Positions 17,950 to 26,564 of a stretch of 64,000 nt of DNA are shown here, one piece after another. The position numbers and the translations under genes are program-made. The stretch comes from Firm-04 sp045600205. GTDB lineage: Bacteria > Bacillota > Clostridia > Oscillospirales > Ruminococcaceae. A model generated the notes under the pieces. The model made no database searches. It was not told where the DNA came from and saw nothing but the letters and a program-made list of their open reading frames with translations. Location of the stretch: NCBI GenBank assembly GCA_045600205.1, contig JAZRXM010000029.1, positions 62,001 to 126,000 of the forward strand. The letters run 5' to 3'. Position 1 is the stretch's first letter. The number at the start of each line of letters is the position of its first letter.

Positions 17950-19209
17950 TCACTCCGCGATTTTTCTGCACTCCATGTAGAAACGCTTGTCAGCTGCATG
18001 CCCCATCGAGAAGGTCTTTCTGGGCAGTGCGCCGTCCTTGATGACGGTCGGGAACAACTCGGATTTCTGCATATCAGGCAGAAGAATGCCCATGCTGCCC
18101 TCAGCCTGTGCCAGCTTTGCCACGACATCTGCGCCGTGAATGTAGTCGATCTTGCCGCCGTTTGCCTTCAGCCATGCATCGAGGAAACTCTGTACGCTGC
18201 CAACGGTCAGATTGGAAGTCTGCTTGTGAATGTAATATGTGGTTTTGTTGCCGTTTACGAGGATTTCCATTGCCTGAGCCGCAGGTGCATCGGTACGGAG
18301 ATCGAGCGCCGCAGTCATATCAGCCAGCAGCTTTGCGGGGTCAATCCCGTTGAGAATGCGGTGGATCGCCTCGAATTGCAATGCCTCGCTGTGCAGGTTG
18401 ACCAGTTCCACCAGTGCGTAGCGTGCAGGGCAGTTCGCGGTGTCCTCATTCGGATGCGCTGCTTTCCATTCCTCGTAGAATGCCTTGGCGGTTGCGAGAG
18501 AATGGTTGCCGTCGCCCATTGCGTAAACCAGCGGAGCCACGCCGTTTTCGAAGTTCTCAGCATTGCCGAGTGCGGTCAGGGCATCGAGGATTTTTACCTG
18601 TGCATCAGCGGGTATGAGCCAGCCCTGAATCGAGCCGCCGCCCTGCATCAGCTTGGTATTGTAAACCTGCTTCATGCCCGATTTTGCGGCAGAAAGCGGC
18701 TCAATGACGGTTTTCTTCGCATCATCCAGCAGAATCATGATGTGCGGCAGTTCCAGAGCAGCACCGCGGCGGATACGAACACGGGGAGGGATACGCTCTG
18801 CGACGGTTGCCTCGGTCGCACGCACCAGAGAGGTCGAACCCTTGGTGTAGTCGTACTGTTCGAGGTCGATCTTGCCAATCAGACCGGCGCGGCACTTGCC
18901 GTCACTCTGGATGCGCTCAATGTAGATCATCGCATCGGAATAGGTATCAAATACATCGTTTTTGAGGTAATCCTGCATGGAGGACTGGATCTTCGCAATT
19001 CGCTCGGTGACGTCATTATCTTCGAGGTAAAGTTCCGGGAGAATCAGGCGCAGGGTGGAGGGCTTTTCGCCGACAATGCGCTCGGTTTCTGCCCAGTAGG
19101 CAGGTTCGCCCGTGTACTGGTCACAGGCACAGACTGCCCATGCCTCGGACATTGCGGACTGCTTCGGCAGCAAGATGTCTGCTGCGCTGAATGCGGTTTT
19201 TGCGTTCAT
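17950..19209 (-). CDS. DUF1015 family protein
   Basis: A 419-residue protein matching the DUF1015 family by memory of its conserved stretches: KTAFSAADILLPKQ near the start, WAVCACDQYTGEPAYW, and the characteristic YAMGDGNHSLATAKAFYEEW followed by PARYALVELVNLHSEAL. The DGNHSLATAK segment has been noted as HPr-kinase/PurM-like, but no activity is established. In many clostridia the family sits with serine biosynthesis genes; here it is alone, convergent to the upstream unit and divergent from a Nudix gene. The start is the ATG at 19207-19209 read on the minus strand. Confidence 0.88.
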   Translation of the reverse strand: MNAKTAFSAADILLPKQSAMSEAWAVCACDQYTGEPAYWAETERIVGEKPSTLRLILPELYLEDNDVTERIAKIQSSMQDYLKNDVFDTYSDAMIYIERIQSDGKCRAGLIGKIDLEQYDYTKGSTSLVRATEATVAERIPPRVRIRRGAALELPHIMILLDDAKKTVIEPLSAAKSGMKQVYNTKLMQGGGSIQGWLIPADAQVKILDALTALGNAENFENGVAPLVYAMGDGNHSLATAKAFYEEWKAAHPNEDTANCPARYALVELVNLHSEALQFEAIHRILNGIDPAKLLADMTAALDLRTDAPAAQAMEILVNGNKTTYYIHKQTSNLTVGSVQSFLDAWLKANGGKIDYIHGADVVAKLAQAEGSMGILLPDMQKSELFPTVIKDGALPRKTFSMGHAADKRFYMECRKIAE

Positions 19210-19277
19210 GGTAGTTTACCAACCTTTCTGCGGATGACTCCGCTTAAAAAATGCCTAATGAAAAAAAGAAAAAGGTG

Positions 19278-19306
19278 TTTACAAATCGGCGGCGTTGTGC
19301 TATAAT
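19278..19306 (+). promoter_or_regulatory. Sigma-A promoter of the Nudix gene
   Basis: TTTACA (19278-19283) and TATAAT (19301-19306) with a 17-bp spacer lie in the divergent interval with the DUF1015 gene. Confidence 0.7.
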
Positions 19307-19357
19307 AGAATCAACAACATCCGTTGCAATATTTTTGAGAAAGGACCTCATGGGAAA

Positions 19358-19780
19358 ATGCTGCATGAAAAATCCTGCGGCGCAATCGTTTATCGGCGGT
19401 TTCATGGAAATATTGAGATTTTGCTGATAAAACATATCAACAGCGGCCACTGGTCGTTCCCGAAAGGTCATGTGGAGGGTGATGAAACCGAGCTGGAAAC
19501 AGCCCGACGTGAAATCAAAGAGGAAACCGGTCTGGATGTCATTCTTGACCAGACATTCCGCGAAACGGTGACCTACTCGCCTAAGCGAGATACCCAGAAG
19601 GTCGTGGTCTATTTTCTTGCTCTGGCGCGTAATTACGATTACGTACCGCAAGAGGAGGAAATTGCGGACATCCGCTGGGTCGATATTGTTCACGCAACCC
19701 GCCTTTTGACCTATGAAAACGACAAGACCATTGTCAACAAGGCACGCGCCGCCATCAAGCTGAACAATCACAGTATGTGA
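19358..19780 (+). CDS. Nudix hydrolase (Ap4A-hydrolase-like)
   Basis: A 140-residue Nudix pyrophosphohydrolase. The Nudix box is complete: GHVEGDETELETARREI followed by KEETGL matches Gx5Ex7REUxEExGU. The HWSFPKGHVE opening and small size resemble bis(5'-nucleosyl)-tetraphosphatases, but the substrate is not certain. ATG 19358 is about eleven bases after GAGAAAGGACC; an ATG at 19350 is out of frame. It is a single-gene unit with its own promoter and terminator. Confidence 0.9.
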   Translation: MLHEKSCGAIVYRRFHGNIEILLIKHINSGHWSFPKGHVEGDETELETARREIKEETGLDVILDQTFRETVTYSPKRDTQKVVVYFLALARNYDYVPQEEEIADIRWVDIVHATRLLTYENDKTIVNKARAAIKLNNHSM

Positions 19781-19804
19781 TGCGAGGCGAAAAACTATCA
19801 ACCG

Positions 19805-19842
19805 AAGAAAGCTGAGGAATTTCACCTCGGCTTTCTTTTTTA
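19805..19842 (+). terminator. Intrinsic terminator of the Nudix gene
   Basis: AAGAAAGCTGAGG pairs with CCTCGGCTTTCTT (one G-U pair) across a short loop and is followed by a T run. It overlaps the 3' end of the convergent HAD gene. Confidence 0.8.
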
Positions 19843-20673
19843 TGCGTATCTGGAGAGAAATTGTGCGATCCAGTCCGCGAAAAAGCCGTTGGCGCAGGTT
19901 TTCTCGGCACAATAGCCGCCAACCTGTGCGATCGTGTCACGCACGATTGGCTGTGCATCTGCGGGGCATCCGGCGTAGTCGGCACGGCGGAGCATTTCGA
20001 TGTCGTTATCGAAATCGCCTGTGGTGCCGATGATCGTGTCAGCGGGCAGATATTTGCGTAAAAGCGGCAAAGCAGAGCCTTTCGATACGCCCTTCGGGAG
20101 AATTTCGAGAAACCAGTCGTGTGAGCGGGTAAAAGCGATACCGTCATATTCAGGCTGCGCCACGACTTTCAGCATCTCGTCAACGACTTCCGGTGCGGCA
20201 GCAAACAGCGATTTACAGCATCCCGTGACCGGCAGTTCCTCCAGCGTGCGGAAAACAGGGTCAATGTGGGTGATGGCGAGGTGTTTGCGCTCGTATTCGC
20301 CGTCTTGCAGGACGAAAACGCCTTCAAAATTCAGCAATTCCGCGCCTGCACTCGGAAAATCACGCATCAGCCTGCGGATGAGCGGCTCTGCGCACTGCGG
20401 CAGAAGCGTCTGCTCTACGGGTTTATCGGCTTTGGTGTCGTACAGCACACCGCCGTTATAGAGAATCGCGGGGACATCGGGACGCAGCAGATCAAAGTAG
20501 GGTTTGGTTGCCTGCACGCCGCGACCCGTTGCAATGCCGAATAATCCGCCTTTTGCGCGGAAATCGGCGATTGCAGCCGCGTCAATGGGATTCAGGGTTT
20601 TATCGGGCAGCAGCAGTGTGCCGTCCAGATCGGTGATGAGGGCAAGTCCCTCATAGGGTAGAGATGTACGCAT
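19840..20673 (-). CDS. Cof-type HAD superfamily hydrolase
   Basis: A 277-residue HAD phosphatase. Motif I is LITDLDGTLLLPDKTLN (nucleophile and acid Asp), motif II is in GIATGRG, and motifs III/IV include KGSALPLLRKYL and GTTGDFDNDIEMLRRADYAG, with a C2-type cap between. Cof/YkrA-type enzymes dephosphorylate sugar phosphates or similar metabolites. It starts with AAAGGAG in place and lies 11 bp after the mutS stop, so it is the last gene of the ylbF-mutS operon. Confidence 0.9.
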   Translation of the reverse strand: MRTSLPYEGLALITDLDGTLLLPDKTLNPIDAAAIADFRAKGGLFGIATGRGVQATKPYFDLLRPDVPAILYNGGVLYDTKADKPVEQTLLPQCAEPLIRRLMRDFPSAGAELLNFEGVFVLQDGEYERKHLAITHIDPVFRTLEELPVTGCCKSLFAAAPEVVDEMLKVVAQPEYDGIAFTRSHDWFLEILPKGVSKGSALPLLRKYLPADTIIGTTGDFDNDIEMLRRADYAGCPADAQPIVRDTIAQVGGYCAEKTCANGFFADWIAQFLSRYA

Positions 20674-20684
20674 GGATACTCCTT

Positions 20685-23318
20685 TTACTGGTGCAAAAGA
20701 TTCGCTAAATCAAGCAAAAGTTCACGGCACTCGGCATCGGAAAGTTCTCCGACGTGCGTTTTGGAAAGCTGCTGAATGACCTGTGCTTCGGCATCGGCAA
20801 AAAAGCTGATCTGCCCTTGCGATTCCTCGGCGAGCTTGGCTTGGTGCGCAGCTTTTTCGGCGCGACTCTGCGCTTCCAGTTCAGTCAGAAGTTCTTTTGC
20901 ACGGGATGTGACCTTTGTCGGCAGACCTGCCAGCTTGGCAACCTCAATGCCGTAGCTGTCATCTGCGGCACCGCCTACGATCTTGCGCAGAAATCGAATC
21001 GTATCGCCGTGTTTTTTCACGGCAATGCTGAGATTTCGTACACCTTCACATTGACCTTCCAGCATGGTCAGCTCGTGGTAATGGGTCGCAAACAGGGTCT
21101 TGCAGCCGATTTGTTTGCCTGCGATATGCTCAGCGACTGCACGGGCGATGCTGATGCCGTCAAAGGTGGAAGTGCCGCGCCCGACCTCATCGAGAATGAC
21201 AAGGCTATCCTTGGTTGCGTGCTTTAAAATAGTAGAAACCTCGTGCATTTCAACCATAAATGTACTCTCGCCTGCGGTCAGGTCATCCGATGCGCCGACA
21301 CGGGTGAAAATCTGATCCACAACGGAAATCTTGGCGTAGGAGGCGGGAACAAAGCTGCCCATCTGCGCCATCAGAACGATCAGTGCCGTTTGACGCATAT
21401 ACGTGGATTTACCACTCATGTTCGGACCTGTGATGATCGCGAGGCGATTGGCTTTCTGGTCAAGCAGCACATCATTCGGCACAAACACGCTGTCGGTCAG
21501 CATTTGCTCGACAACAGGGTGTCTGCCGTCGTGGATCTCGATTTTGCCGTCCACGGCGATTTCCGGCTTGCAGTACTGATTTTCGACTGCAACAACGGCA
21601 AGCGAGCAGAGGACATCCACCTGTGCCACTGCCGAGGCGGTCTGTTGGACAATGGCAAGCTTTTCTGCGAGAAATTCACGTAACTGCGAGAAAATTTCGC
21701 TTTCCAATGCCAATGCCTTGTCCTTTGCACCGATGATGGTATTCTCGGCATTTTTCAGTTCCTGCGTGAGAAAACGCTCGCAGTTCGCAAGGGTCTGCTT
21801 GCGGATCCAGTCATCAGGTACGAGATCAAAGTAAGAGCGGCTGACTTCAAGATAGTAGCCAAATACGCGATTATAGCCTGTTTTCAGGTTTTTGATGCCT
21901 GTGCGTTCCCGTTCGCGCTCCACGATTTCTTCAATCAGTTCGCTGCCGTGATTCATTGCGTGGCGCAGAGAATCAAGTTCCTCATGGAAGCCGTCGCGAA
22001 TCACGCCGCCGTCTTTGAGCAGCACAGGCGGTTCGTCCACAATGGCGCGTTCAATCAGAGCGGAAATCTCGTCCAGAGGCGAAATTTGCGTTTCCAGCGA
22101 TTGCAGCAGCTTGCTCTGCGGGAGCGATTTCAGCAAGGCTTTGATATCGGGAAGCTGCAATGCGGTCTGCGAAAGGGCTTTGAGGTCACGCGGGGTTGCT
22201 TTTTGGAACATGACGCGGGACATCAGGCGTTCCAGATCGAAAACCTTGTCCAGCAAATCACGCAAATCGGTCGTTGCTACGGTGTTTTTCGATAGAACCT
22301 CTACAGCACTCAGACGCTCCAGAATGCGTACAGGAGCGGTCAGCGGCTGTTCCAGCCATGTGCGAAGCATACGTCTGCCCATGGCGGTCTGTGTCTGGTC
22401 AAGCACGCCGAACAGCGAGCCTTTTTTCTCGTGGGAACGGAGTGTTTCAGTCAGTTCGAGGTTGCGGCGGGCGTTGGCATCCAATCCCATGACGCCCTCT
22501 TTGCCGTGAATTTTGATTTCGGTGAAGCGTCCGACCAGAGCGCACTGTGTTTCTGCAACATATTGAAACAGACCGCAGGCACATGCACTGTCTGCGCCTG
22601 TTTCGGAGAGCCCAAGCGCGGAGAAAGAATCTGCTGAGCATTGTTTCAGCACCATATCACGCTGCTTTTGCTGCGAGAAGCAGACGTCATCACGCAGCGT
22701 GACCATACAGGTCGTGCGTGTGCGGAGGTAATCCGTGACGGGCTTGCGGTCAAGGAAACTCCCGGAAATCAGCAGTTCGGAGGGCTGGTAGCGGTCGAGG
22801 AGGGAAATCAACTCATCGTTGGTATTTTTACCGTCCGCGTGGTGCAGATTGACCGCACCCGTGGAGATATCGGCAGCACAAAAAACGGTTTCCTCGCCCT
22901 GTGTCCATACTGCCGCAAGGTAATTGCAGCTTGATTCATCGAGCATGGTGGACTCAATGATCGTACCCGGTGTGACAATGCGGATAATGCCGCGTTCCAC
23001 AAGGCCCTTGACGTTGGCAGGATCTTCCAGTTGCTCTACAATGGCAACGCGGTAGCCGAAGCCGACCAGTCGTTTGAGGTACTGTTCCACGGCATGGTAG
23101 GGTACGCCGCACATGGGTGCACGTTCGGAAAGACCGCAGTCACGACCTGTCAGGGTCAGTTCCAGCAGTTTGGATACCAGTACGGCATCATCGAAGAACA
23201 TCTCATAAAAATCTCCCAGACGGAAGAAAACGATTGCGTTTCCCGCAGCCTCTTTGATGGAGAGGTACTGCTGCATCATGGGAGAAAGTTTGTCGAGCGG
23301 AATCTGATTCGTATCCAT
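20685..23318 (-). CDS. mutS: DNA mismatch repair protein MutS
   Basis: An 877-residue MutS. The mismatch-binding Phe-x-Glu is present in FFRLGDFYEMFFDDA (domain I), the Walker A is ITGPNMSGKSTYMRQTA, and the ABC-type downstream motifs LVILDEVGRGTSTFDG and LFATHYHEL are intact. It recognises mismatches and recruits MutL. The start is ATG at 23316-23318, just five bases after the ylbF stop, with only a weak ribosome site, so translational coupling is likely. An upstream in-frame TTG would overlap ylbF. Confidence 0.97.
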   Translation of the reverse strand: MDTNQIPLDKLSPMMQQYLSIKEAAGNAIVFFRLGDFYEMFFDDAVLVSKLLELTLTGRDCGLSERAPMCGVPYHAVEQYLKRLVGFGYRVAIVEQLEDPANVKGLVERGIIRIVTPGTIIESTMLDESSCNYLAAVWTQGEETVFCAADISTGAVNLHHADGKNTNDELISLLDRYQPSELLISGSFLDRKPVTDYLRTRTTCMVTLRDDVCFSQQKQRDMVLKQCSADSFSALGLSETGADSACACGLFQYVAETQCALVGRFTEIKIHGKEGVMGLDANARRNLELTETLRSHEKKGSLFGVLDQTQTAMGRRMLRTWLEQPLTAPVRILERLSAVEVLSKNTVATTDLRDLLDKVFDLERLMSRVMFQKATPRDLKALSQTALQLPDIKALLKSLPQSKLLQSLETQISPLDEISALIERAIVDEPPVLLKDGGVIRDGFHEELDSLRHAMNHGSELIEEIVERERERTGIKNLKTGYNRVFGYYLEVSRSYFDLVPDDWIRKQTLANCERFLTQELKNAENTIIGAKDKALALESEIFSQLREFLAEKLAIVQQTASAVAQVDVLCSLAVVAVENQYCKPEIAVDGKIEIHDGRHPVVEQMLTDSVFVPNDVLLDQKANRLAIITGPNMSGKSTYMRQTALIVLMAQMGSFVPASYAKISVVDQIFTRVGASDDLTAGESTFMVEMHEVSTILKHATKDSLVILDEVGRGTSTFDGISIARAVAEHIAGKQIGCKTLFATHYHELTMLEGQCEGVRNLSIAVKKHGDTIRFLRKIVGGAADDSYGIEVAKLAGLPTKVTSRAKELLTELEAQSRAEKAAHQAKLAEESQGQISFFADAEAQVIQQLSKTHVGELSDAECRELLLDLANLLHQ

Positions 23319-23323
23319 GGTAA

Positions 23324-23737
23324 TCAGTGGCAGCCGCCGCAAGAGGAGCAGTTACCGGTGCAGCTATGCTCCGCCATGGGGTCGTAGTCATCGGGATTCT
23401 GACCAGCCGCGCTCATTGCAATGATGCGGTTGATGGAATCGAGAAGCTGCTCAAATTCGCCGCGGGCAGCCTGATAATCACGCATATGCTGATTGGACAT
23501 GATCTCGCTGTAAATCTTCTTCATTTCGGCATTCAGGGCGTTGATTCGTTCAGAATCAGGTTCCGGCTTATCCTGTTCGTTGCCGATGTCGAGGCGTTTG
23601 AGATTAAACTGACCGATCAGATTCTGGAGGGATTCGTCGGCATCGTTTTCCTCGGAAGCTTTGCGAAACGCGAGATAGCGTTCATCCTGCTGCAATTCTT
23701 TGCCGAGGGATTTTGCAAGTTCAATCATTTTTTCCAT
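23324..23737 (-). CDS. YlbF/YmcA-type protein with Cys-rich C-terminus
   Basis: A 137-residue protein: an all-helical YlbF/YmcA (DUF964) domain (MEKMIELAKSLGKELQQDE onward), then a C-terminal cluster CTGNCSSCGGCH with four Cys. In B. subtilis the YlbF-YmcA-YaaT complex carries Fe-S clusters and influences RNA maturation, sporulation and competence; a metal-binding tail here fits that pattern but is inference. The start at 23737 follows GAGGTCT. It is the first gene of the mutS operon. Confidence 0.85.
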   Translation of the reverse strand: MEKMIELAKSLGKELQQDERYLAFRKASEENDADESLQNLIGQFNLKRLDIGNEQDKPEPDSERINALNAEMKKIYSEIMSNQHMRDYQAARGEFEQLLDSINRIIAMSAAGQNPDDYDPMAEHSCTGNCSSCGGCH

Positions 23738-23797
23738 GGTAATAGACCTCACATTCGTTTCAGTGGTAATTCGGTTGCGGTTCACGCATACTATATT

Positions 23798-23826
23798 ATT
23801 ATAGCACACTTGCGCGGATATTTCAA
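23798..23826 (-). promoter_or_regulatory. Sigma-A promoter of ylbF-mutS-HAD
   Basis: Read on the minus strand: TTGAAA (23821-23826) and TATAAT (23798-23803) separated by 17 bp, with about 60 bp to the ylbF start. Confidence 0.75.
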
Positions 23827-23861
23827 GAAAATTTTTTCAGGATATCGTAACTTGCGCATAT

Positions 23862-23908
23862 GAAAAAAGACATCCGCAAAGCGCGAATCGGGTTTCGCTT
23901 TGCGGATG
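23862..23908 (-). terminator. Intrinsic terminator of cysS
   Basis: A perfect 13-bp stem, CATCCGCAAAGCG (23871-23883) with CGCTTTGCGGATG (23896-23908), is followed on the minus strand by a run of T. Confidence 0.88.
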
Positions 23909-23914
23909 TTTGTT

Positions 23915-25327
23915 TTATGCTTTTTTCTCCAGTGAGGTGCCCTGACGGGTTTCACGGATTTCCCAGCCGAGTGCCTGAATCTGTGCTCTGATCTCATCTG
24001 CTTTCGCAAAATCTTTTGCCTGACGCGCAGTTTTTCTTGCCTCAACCAGTGCCAATACCTCAGCAGGTGCCTCTACTGTTTCGGATTCGTCAGCCATTGC
24101 CTTGGCACTTTCAATCAGTCCAAGTGACAATACGCTGTCCATTGCTTCCACGCACGTGAGCTTTGTTGCTGCGGTCGTATCTGCTTTCAGAACATCATAC
24201 AGCACCGTGATTGCCTGTGCCGTATTCAGGTCATTGTCCATTGCCTCACGGAATTTTGCAAGGAATGCGTCCTTCTGCGATTCATCCACTGCGTCCTTGG
24301 CATTCAGCAGAGAGTGGATCTTTGATATGATCTTCTTATATGCAATTGCTGCATTATCGAGGTTTTCGTAAGAGAATACCAGTGACTTGCGGTAATGCGA
24401 CTGCAAGCAGAAGAAACGGTATGCCAGCGGTGCGTAGCCTTTGCTTTCCAGCAGAGAAACGGTCAGAAATTCGCCCTTGGATTTGCTCATCTTGCCGCTT
24501 GTGGTGTTGAGGTGTAGAACATGGAACCAGTGTTTGCACCATTCATGTCCCAGATACGCCTCAGACTGTGCGATTTCGTTGGTATGATGCGGGAATACGT
24601 TGTCGATACCGCCGCAGTGCAGGTCGAGGGTTTCGCCGCAGTATTTCATGGAAATGCAAGAGCATTCGATATGCCAGCCGGGGTAGCCAAGACCCCACGG
24701 GCTTTCCCATTTCAGTTCCTGATCGTCAAACTTTGATTTGGTGAACCACAGTACGAAATCCGCTTTGTTACGTTTGTTTTCGTCTGCGTCAACGCCTTCG
24801 CGCACGCCGACTTCCAGATCTTCTTCCTTGAAATCGAGGAACACGTAGTACTGCTTCAGTTTCGAGGTGTCGAAGTAGATATTGCCGCCTGCCTCGTAGG
24901 CATAGCCTTTTTCCAGAAGTGACGAAATCACGCGGATAAAGTCATCAATGCAGCCGGTTGCGGGCTGTACGACTTCCGGTGTTTTGATGTGTAGTTTTGC
25001 ACAATCCTCAAAGAATGCATCTGTGTAGAATTTCGCAATCTCCATGACGGTTTTGTGCTCACGTTTTGCGCCTTTGAGCATTTTATCGTCACCGGTGTCG
25101 CCGTCAGAGGTCAGGTGACCAACGTCGGTGATGTTCATGACGCGCAGAACATCGTATCCGATGTAGCGCAGGTATTTATCGAGGACATCCTCCATCATGT
25201 AGGTGCGGAGGTTTCCGATGTGTGCGTAGTGATAAACGGTCGGACCGCAGGTGTACATTTTCACCTTATTTGGTTCTGCTGTTGTGAATTCTTCCTTTTT
25301 GCGGGTCAGCGAGTTATAAAGCTGCAT
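23915..25327 (-). CDS. cysS: Cysteinyl-tRNA synthetase
   Basis: A 470-residue class I aminoacyl-tRNA synthetase. The HIGH-type motif is in TVYHYAHIGNLRTYM and the KMSKS motif is SGKMSKSKGEFL. Zn-binding residues appear in YTCGPTVY and the WHIECSCISM/CGGIDNVFPHH region. The C-terminal DALR-type domain ends with QAKDFAKADEIRAQIQALGW. It is a single-gene unit with a sigma-A promoter and a short leader, so no T-box regulation. Confidence 0.97.
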   Translation of the reverse strand: MQLYNSLTRKKEEFTTAEPNKVKMYTCGPTVYHYAHIGNLRTYMMEDVLDKYLRYIGYDVLRVMNITDVGHLTSDGDTGDDKMLKGAKREHKTVMEIAKFYTDAFFEDCAKLHIKTPEVVQPATGCIDDFIRVISSLLEKGYAYEAGGNIYFDTSKLKQYYVFLDFKEEDLEVGVREGVDADENKRNKADFVLWFTKSKFDDQELKWESPWGLGYPGWHIECSCISMKYCGETLDLHCGGIDNVFPHHTNEIAQSEAYLGHEWCKHWFHVLHLNTTSGKMSKSKGEFLTVSLLESKGYAPLAYRFFCLQSHYRKSLVFSYENLDNAAIAYKKIISKIHSLLNAKDAVDESQKDAFLAKFREAMDNDLNTAQAITVLYDVLKADTTAATKLTCVEAMDSVLSLGLIESAKAMADESETVEAPAEVLALVEARKTARQAKDFAKADEIRAQIQALGWEIRETRQGTSLEKKA

Positions 25328-25368
25328 AGCGGTTTCCTTTCTGTTGATGGAAAATTGTTTCGCACAAT

Positions 25369-25397
25369 ATTATAGCACATACTCGCAATAAAGTCAA
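25369..25397 (-). promoter_or_regulatory. Sigma-A promoter of cysS
   Basis: On the minus strand, TTGACT (25392-25397) and TATAAT (25369-25374) have a 17-bp spacer. The leader is only about 35 nt, which excludes a T-box. Confidence 0.8.
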
Positions 25398-25405
25398 GAA
25401 TGGAA

Positions 25406-25963
25406 TCATTCGCGGCTTCCGCTGCGATATTTTTTCTTCAAACGGGTAAATCCGAGGTAATTATACGTAAAGAATACGGCATACAGTGCAAACAGAAAAC
25501 CGTAAGTACCGCAGACAAAGCTCGAAAACGACACACTGCCGGAAAAAACCCTGTAGATCATCGGACCCATGCCGCAAAGAAACAGCAGCAGAATGGGCAC
25601 CATTTTCCAGCGCAGAACTTTTGACATCATTTCAAGGCGGGATTCGTTATCACTGAAAATTTCGTTGCATTCGTCATTTTCATTGTTTGCTTTTCTGCGG
25701 AAATATGTGAAATCATTGACTTCACCCAGATATTCCCAGCCATAATCGCGGAACATCTGCAAATATTCTTCGCGGTCCTGGTACTCCGCTGCAAAATCCA
25801 GACGATAGACATATTCTTCGGGCGCACATTGTTCAAACGTGTAGCATCCGATGGAAGGGCTGACCAGTTTCCAGCCCTGCTTGTGCATTTTGATGAGGTA
25901 TGCTTCCTCTTTTTCGTAATCGCAAAGTGTGAAAAACTTCCATTTTTTGATTGTATCAGCCAT
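25406..25963 (-). CDS. DUF2812 domain membrane protein
   Basis: A 185-residue protein. The N-terminal half (WKFFTLCDYEKEEAYLIKMHKQGW) is a DUF2812 domain; two transmembrane helices follow (about residues 120-138 and 147-170) with a basic tail. DUF2812 proteins are habitually encoded beside PadR regulators in Firmicutes; the function is unknown, and a membrane sensor or effector is only inferred. The start at 25963 follows GGAGGG and overlaps the padR stop by eight bases. Confidence 0.87.
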   Translation of the reverse strand: MADTIKKWKFFTLCDYEKEEAYLIKMHKQGWKLVSPSIGCYTFEQCAPEEYVYRLDFAAEYQDREEYLQMFRDYGWEYLGEVNDFTYFRRKANNENDECNEIFSDNESRLEMMSKVLRWKMVPILLLFLCGMGPMIYRVFSGSVSFSSFVCGTYGFLFALYAVFFTYNYLGFTRLKKKYRSGSRE

Positions 25964-26276
25964 TTTCTTTCCCTCCGATGTTGCGGTAAAGCCGTCTGAT
26001 GCGGCGGCATTCCAGTTCCAGAATCTCTGCACCAAGCTGTGTGATGCAATACAGCTTGCGTTTTTCTTCCTCGCGTACAAATGTGATCAGCCCGTCTTTT
26101 TCCATTTTGGAAAGGGTGCCGTACATGGTGCCTGCCGATATGCTGACCTCGCCGTCGGTCATTTCCTTCACGCTTTGTCCGATGCTGTACCCGTGCATTT
26201 CATTTTGCAGACAAAACAGAATGTAGAATCCCGTTTCGGTCATTGGAACGTAAACGCGTTTGATTTTCTCGTCCAT
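25956..26276 (-). CDS. PadR family transcriptional regulator
   Basis: A 106-residue PadR-like winged-helix repressor: TGFYILFCLQNEMHGYSIGQ for helix 1 and the turn, then ISAGTMYGTLSKMEKDGLI for the recognition region and wing, with a C-terminal dimerisation helix. The ATG at 26274-26276 has GGAGGCGA upstream; a longer in-frame ORF has no ribosome site and runs through the promoter. It is co-transcribed with the DUF2812 gene. Its promoter is packed with palindromic and tandem operator-like repeats, suggesting autorepression. Confidence 0.92.
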   Translation of the reverse strand: MDEKIKRVYVPMTETGFYILFCLQNEMHGYSIGQSVKEMTDGEVSISAGTMYGTLSKMEKDGLITFVREEEKRKLYCITQLGAEILELECRRIRRLYRNIGGKENG

Positions 26277-26297
26277 GAGTTCGCCTCCTATTGTGAT

Positions 26298-26363
26298 TCG
26301 ATGTATCGCACCTCGATGTATCGAACCTGTATACAGTATATCGCATCTCGATATATTTGTCAA
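26298..26363 (-). promoter_or_regulatory. padR promoter with tandem and palindromic operators
   Basis: Minus-strand promoter TTGACA (26358-26363), 17 bp, TATACT (26335-26340). Between the two boxes is a perfect dyad, TATATCG/CGATATA with a 5-bp spacer (26337-26355). Just downstream of the start are two tandem 15-bp repeats, TCGATGTATCGCACC (26298-26312) and TCGATGTATCGAACC (26313-26327), 14/15 identical. Half-sites of the form CGATA(T/C)A recur. Autoregulation by the PadR product is the simplest reading. Confidence 0.75.
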
Positions 26364-26500
26364 GGGGTTTTTGCAACTTTGTGCAAAAAATGTATTTTGC
26401 AATTCATTTTCGGGCTGTTGCTTGTGCAATATATCATTCGTCAGCCTGACTAAAACCTATGCATGAACCTTGTACACTCTGCCAAACGCTTCGAAAGACC

Positions 26501-26529
26501 TTGCAATTTCGCGCAAAAGATGATATAAT
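26501..26529 (+). promoter_or_regulatory. Sigma-A promoter of the helical-repeat gene pair
   Basis: TTGCAA (26501-26506), 17-bp spacer, TATAAT (26524-26529), and AAAAGGAG shortly downstream before the ATG at 26565. Confidence 0.75.
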
Positions 26530-26564
26530 AAATGATATATTTTTCGAAAAGGAGAGAATACGCC

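Noticed and set aside
17887..19305. 472-codon plus-strand ORF opposite DUF1015
   Set aside because: Antisense of the DUF1015 gene, running through the bidirectional terminator and the Nudix promoter.
25328..25368. Possible T-box leader before cysS
   Set aside because: The promoter lies about 40 bp from the start codon, leaving no room for a T-box.
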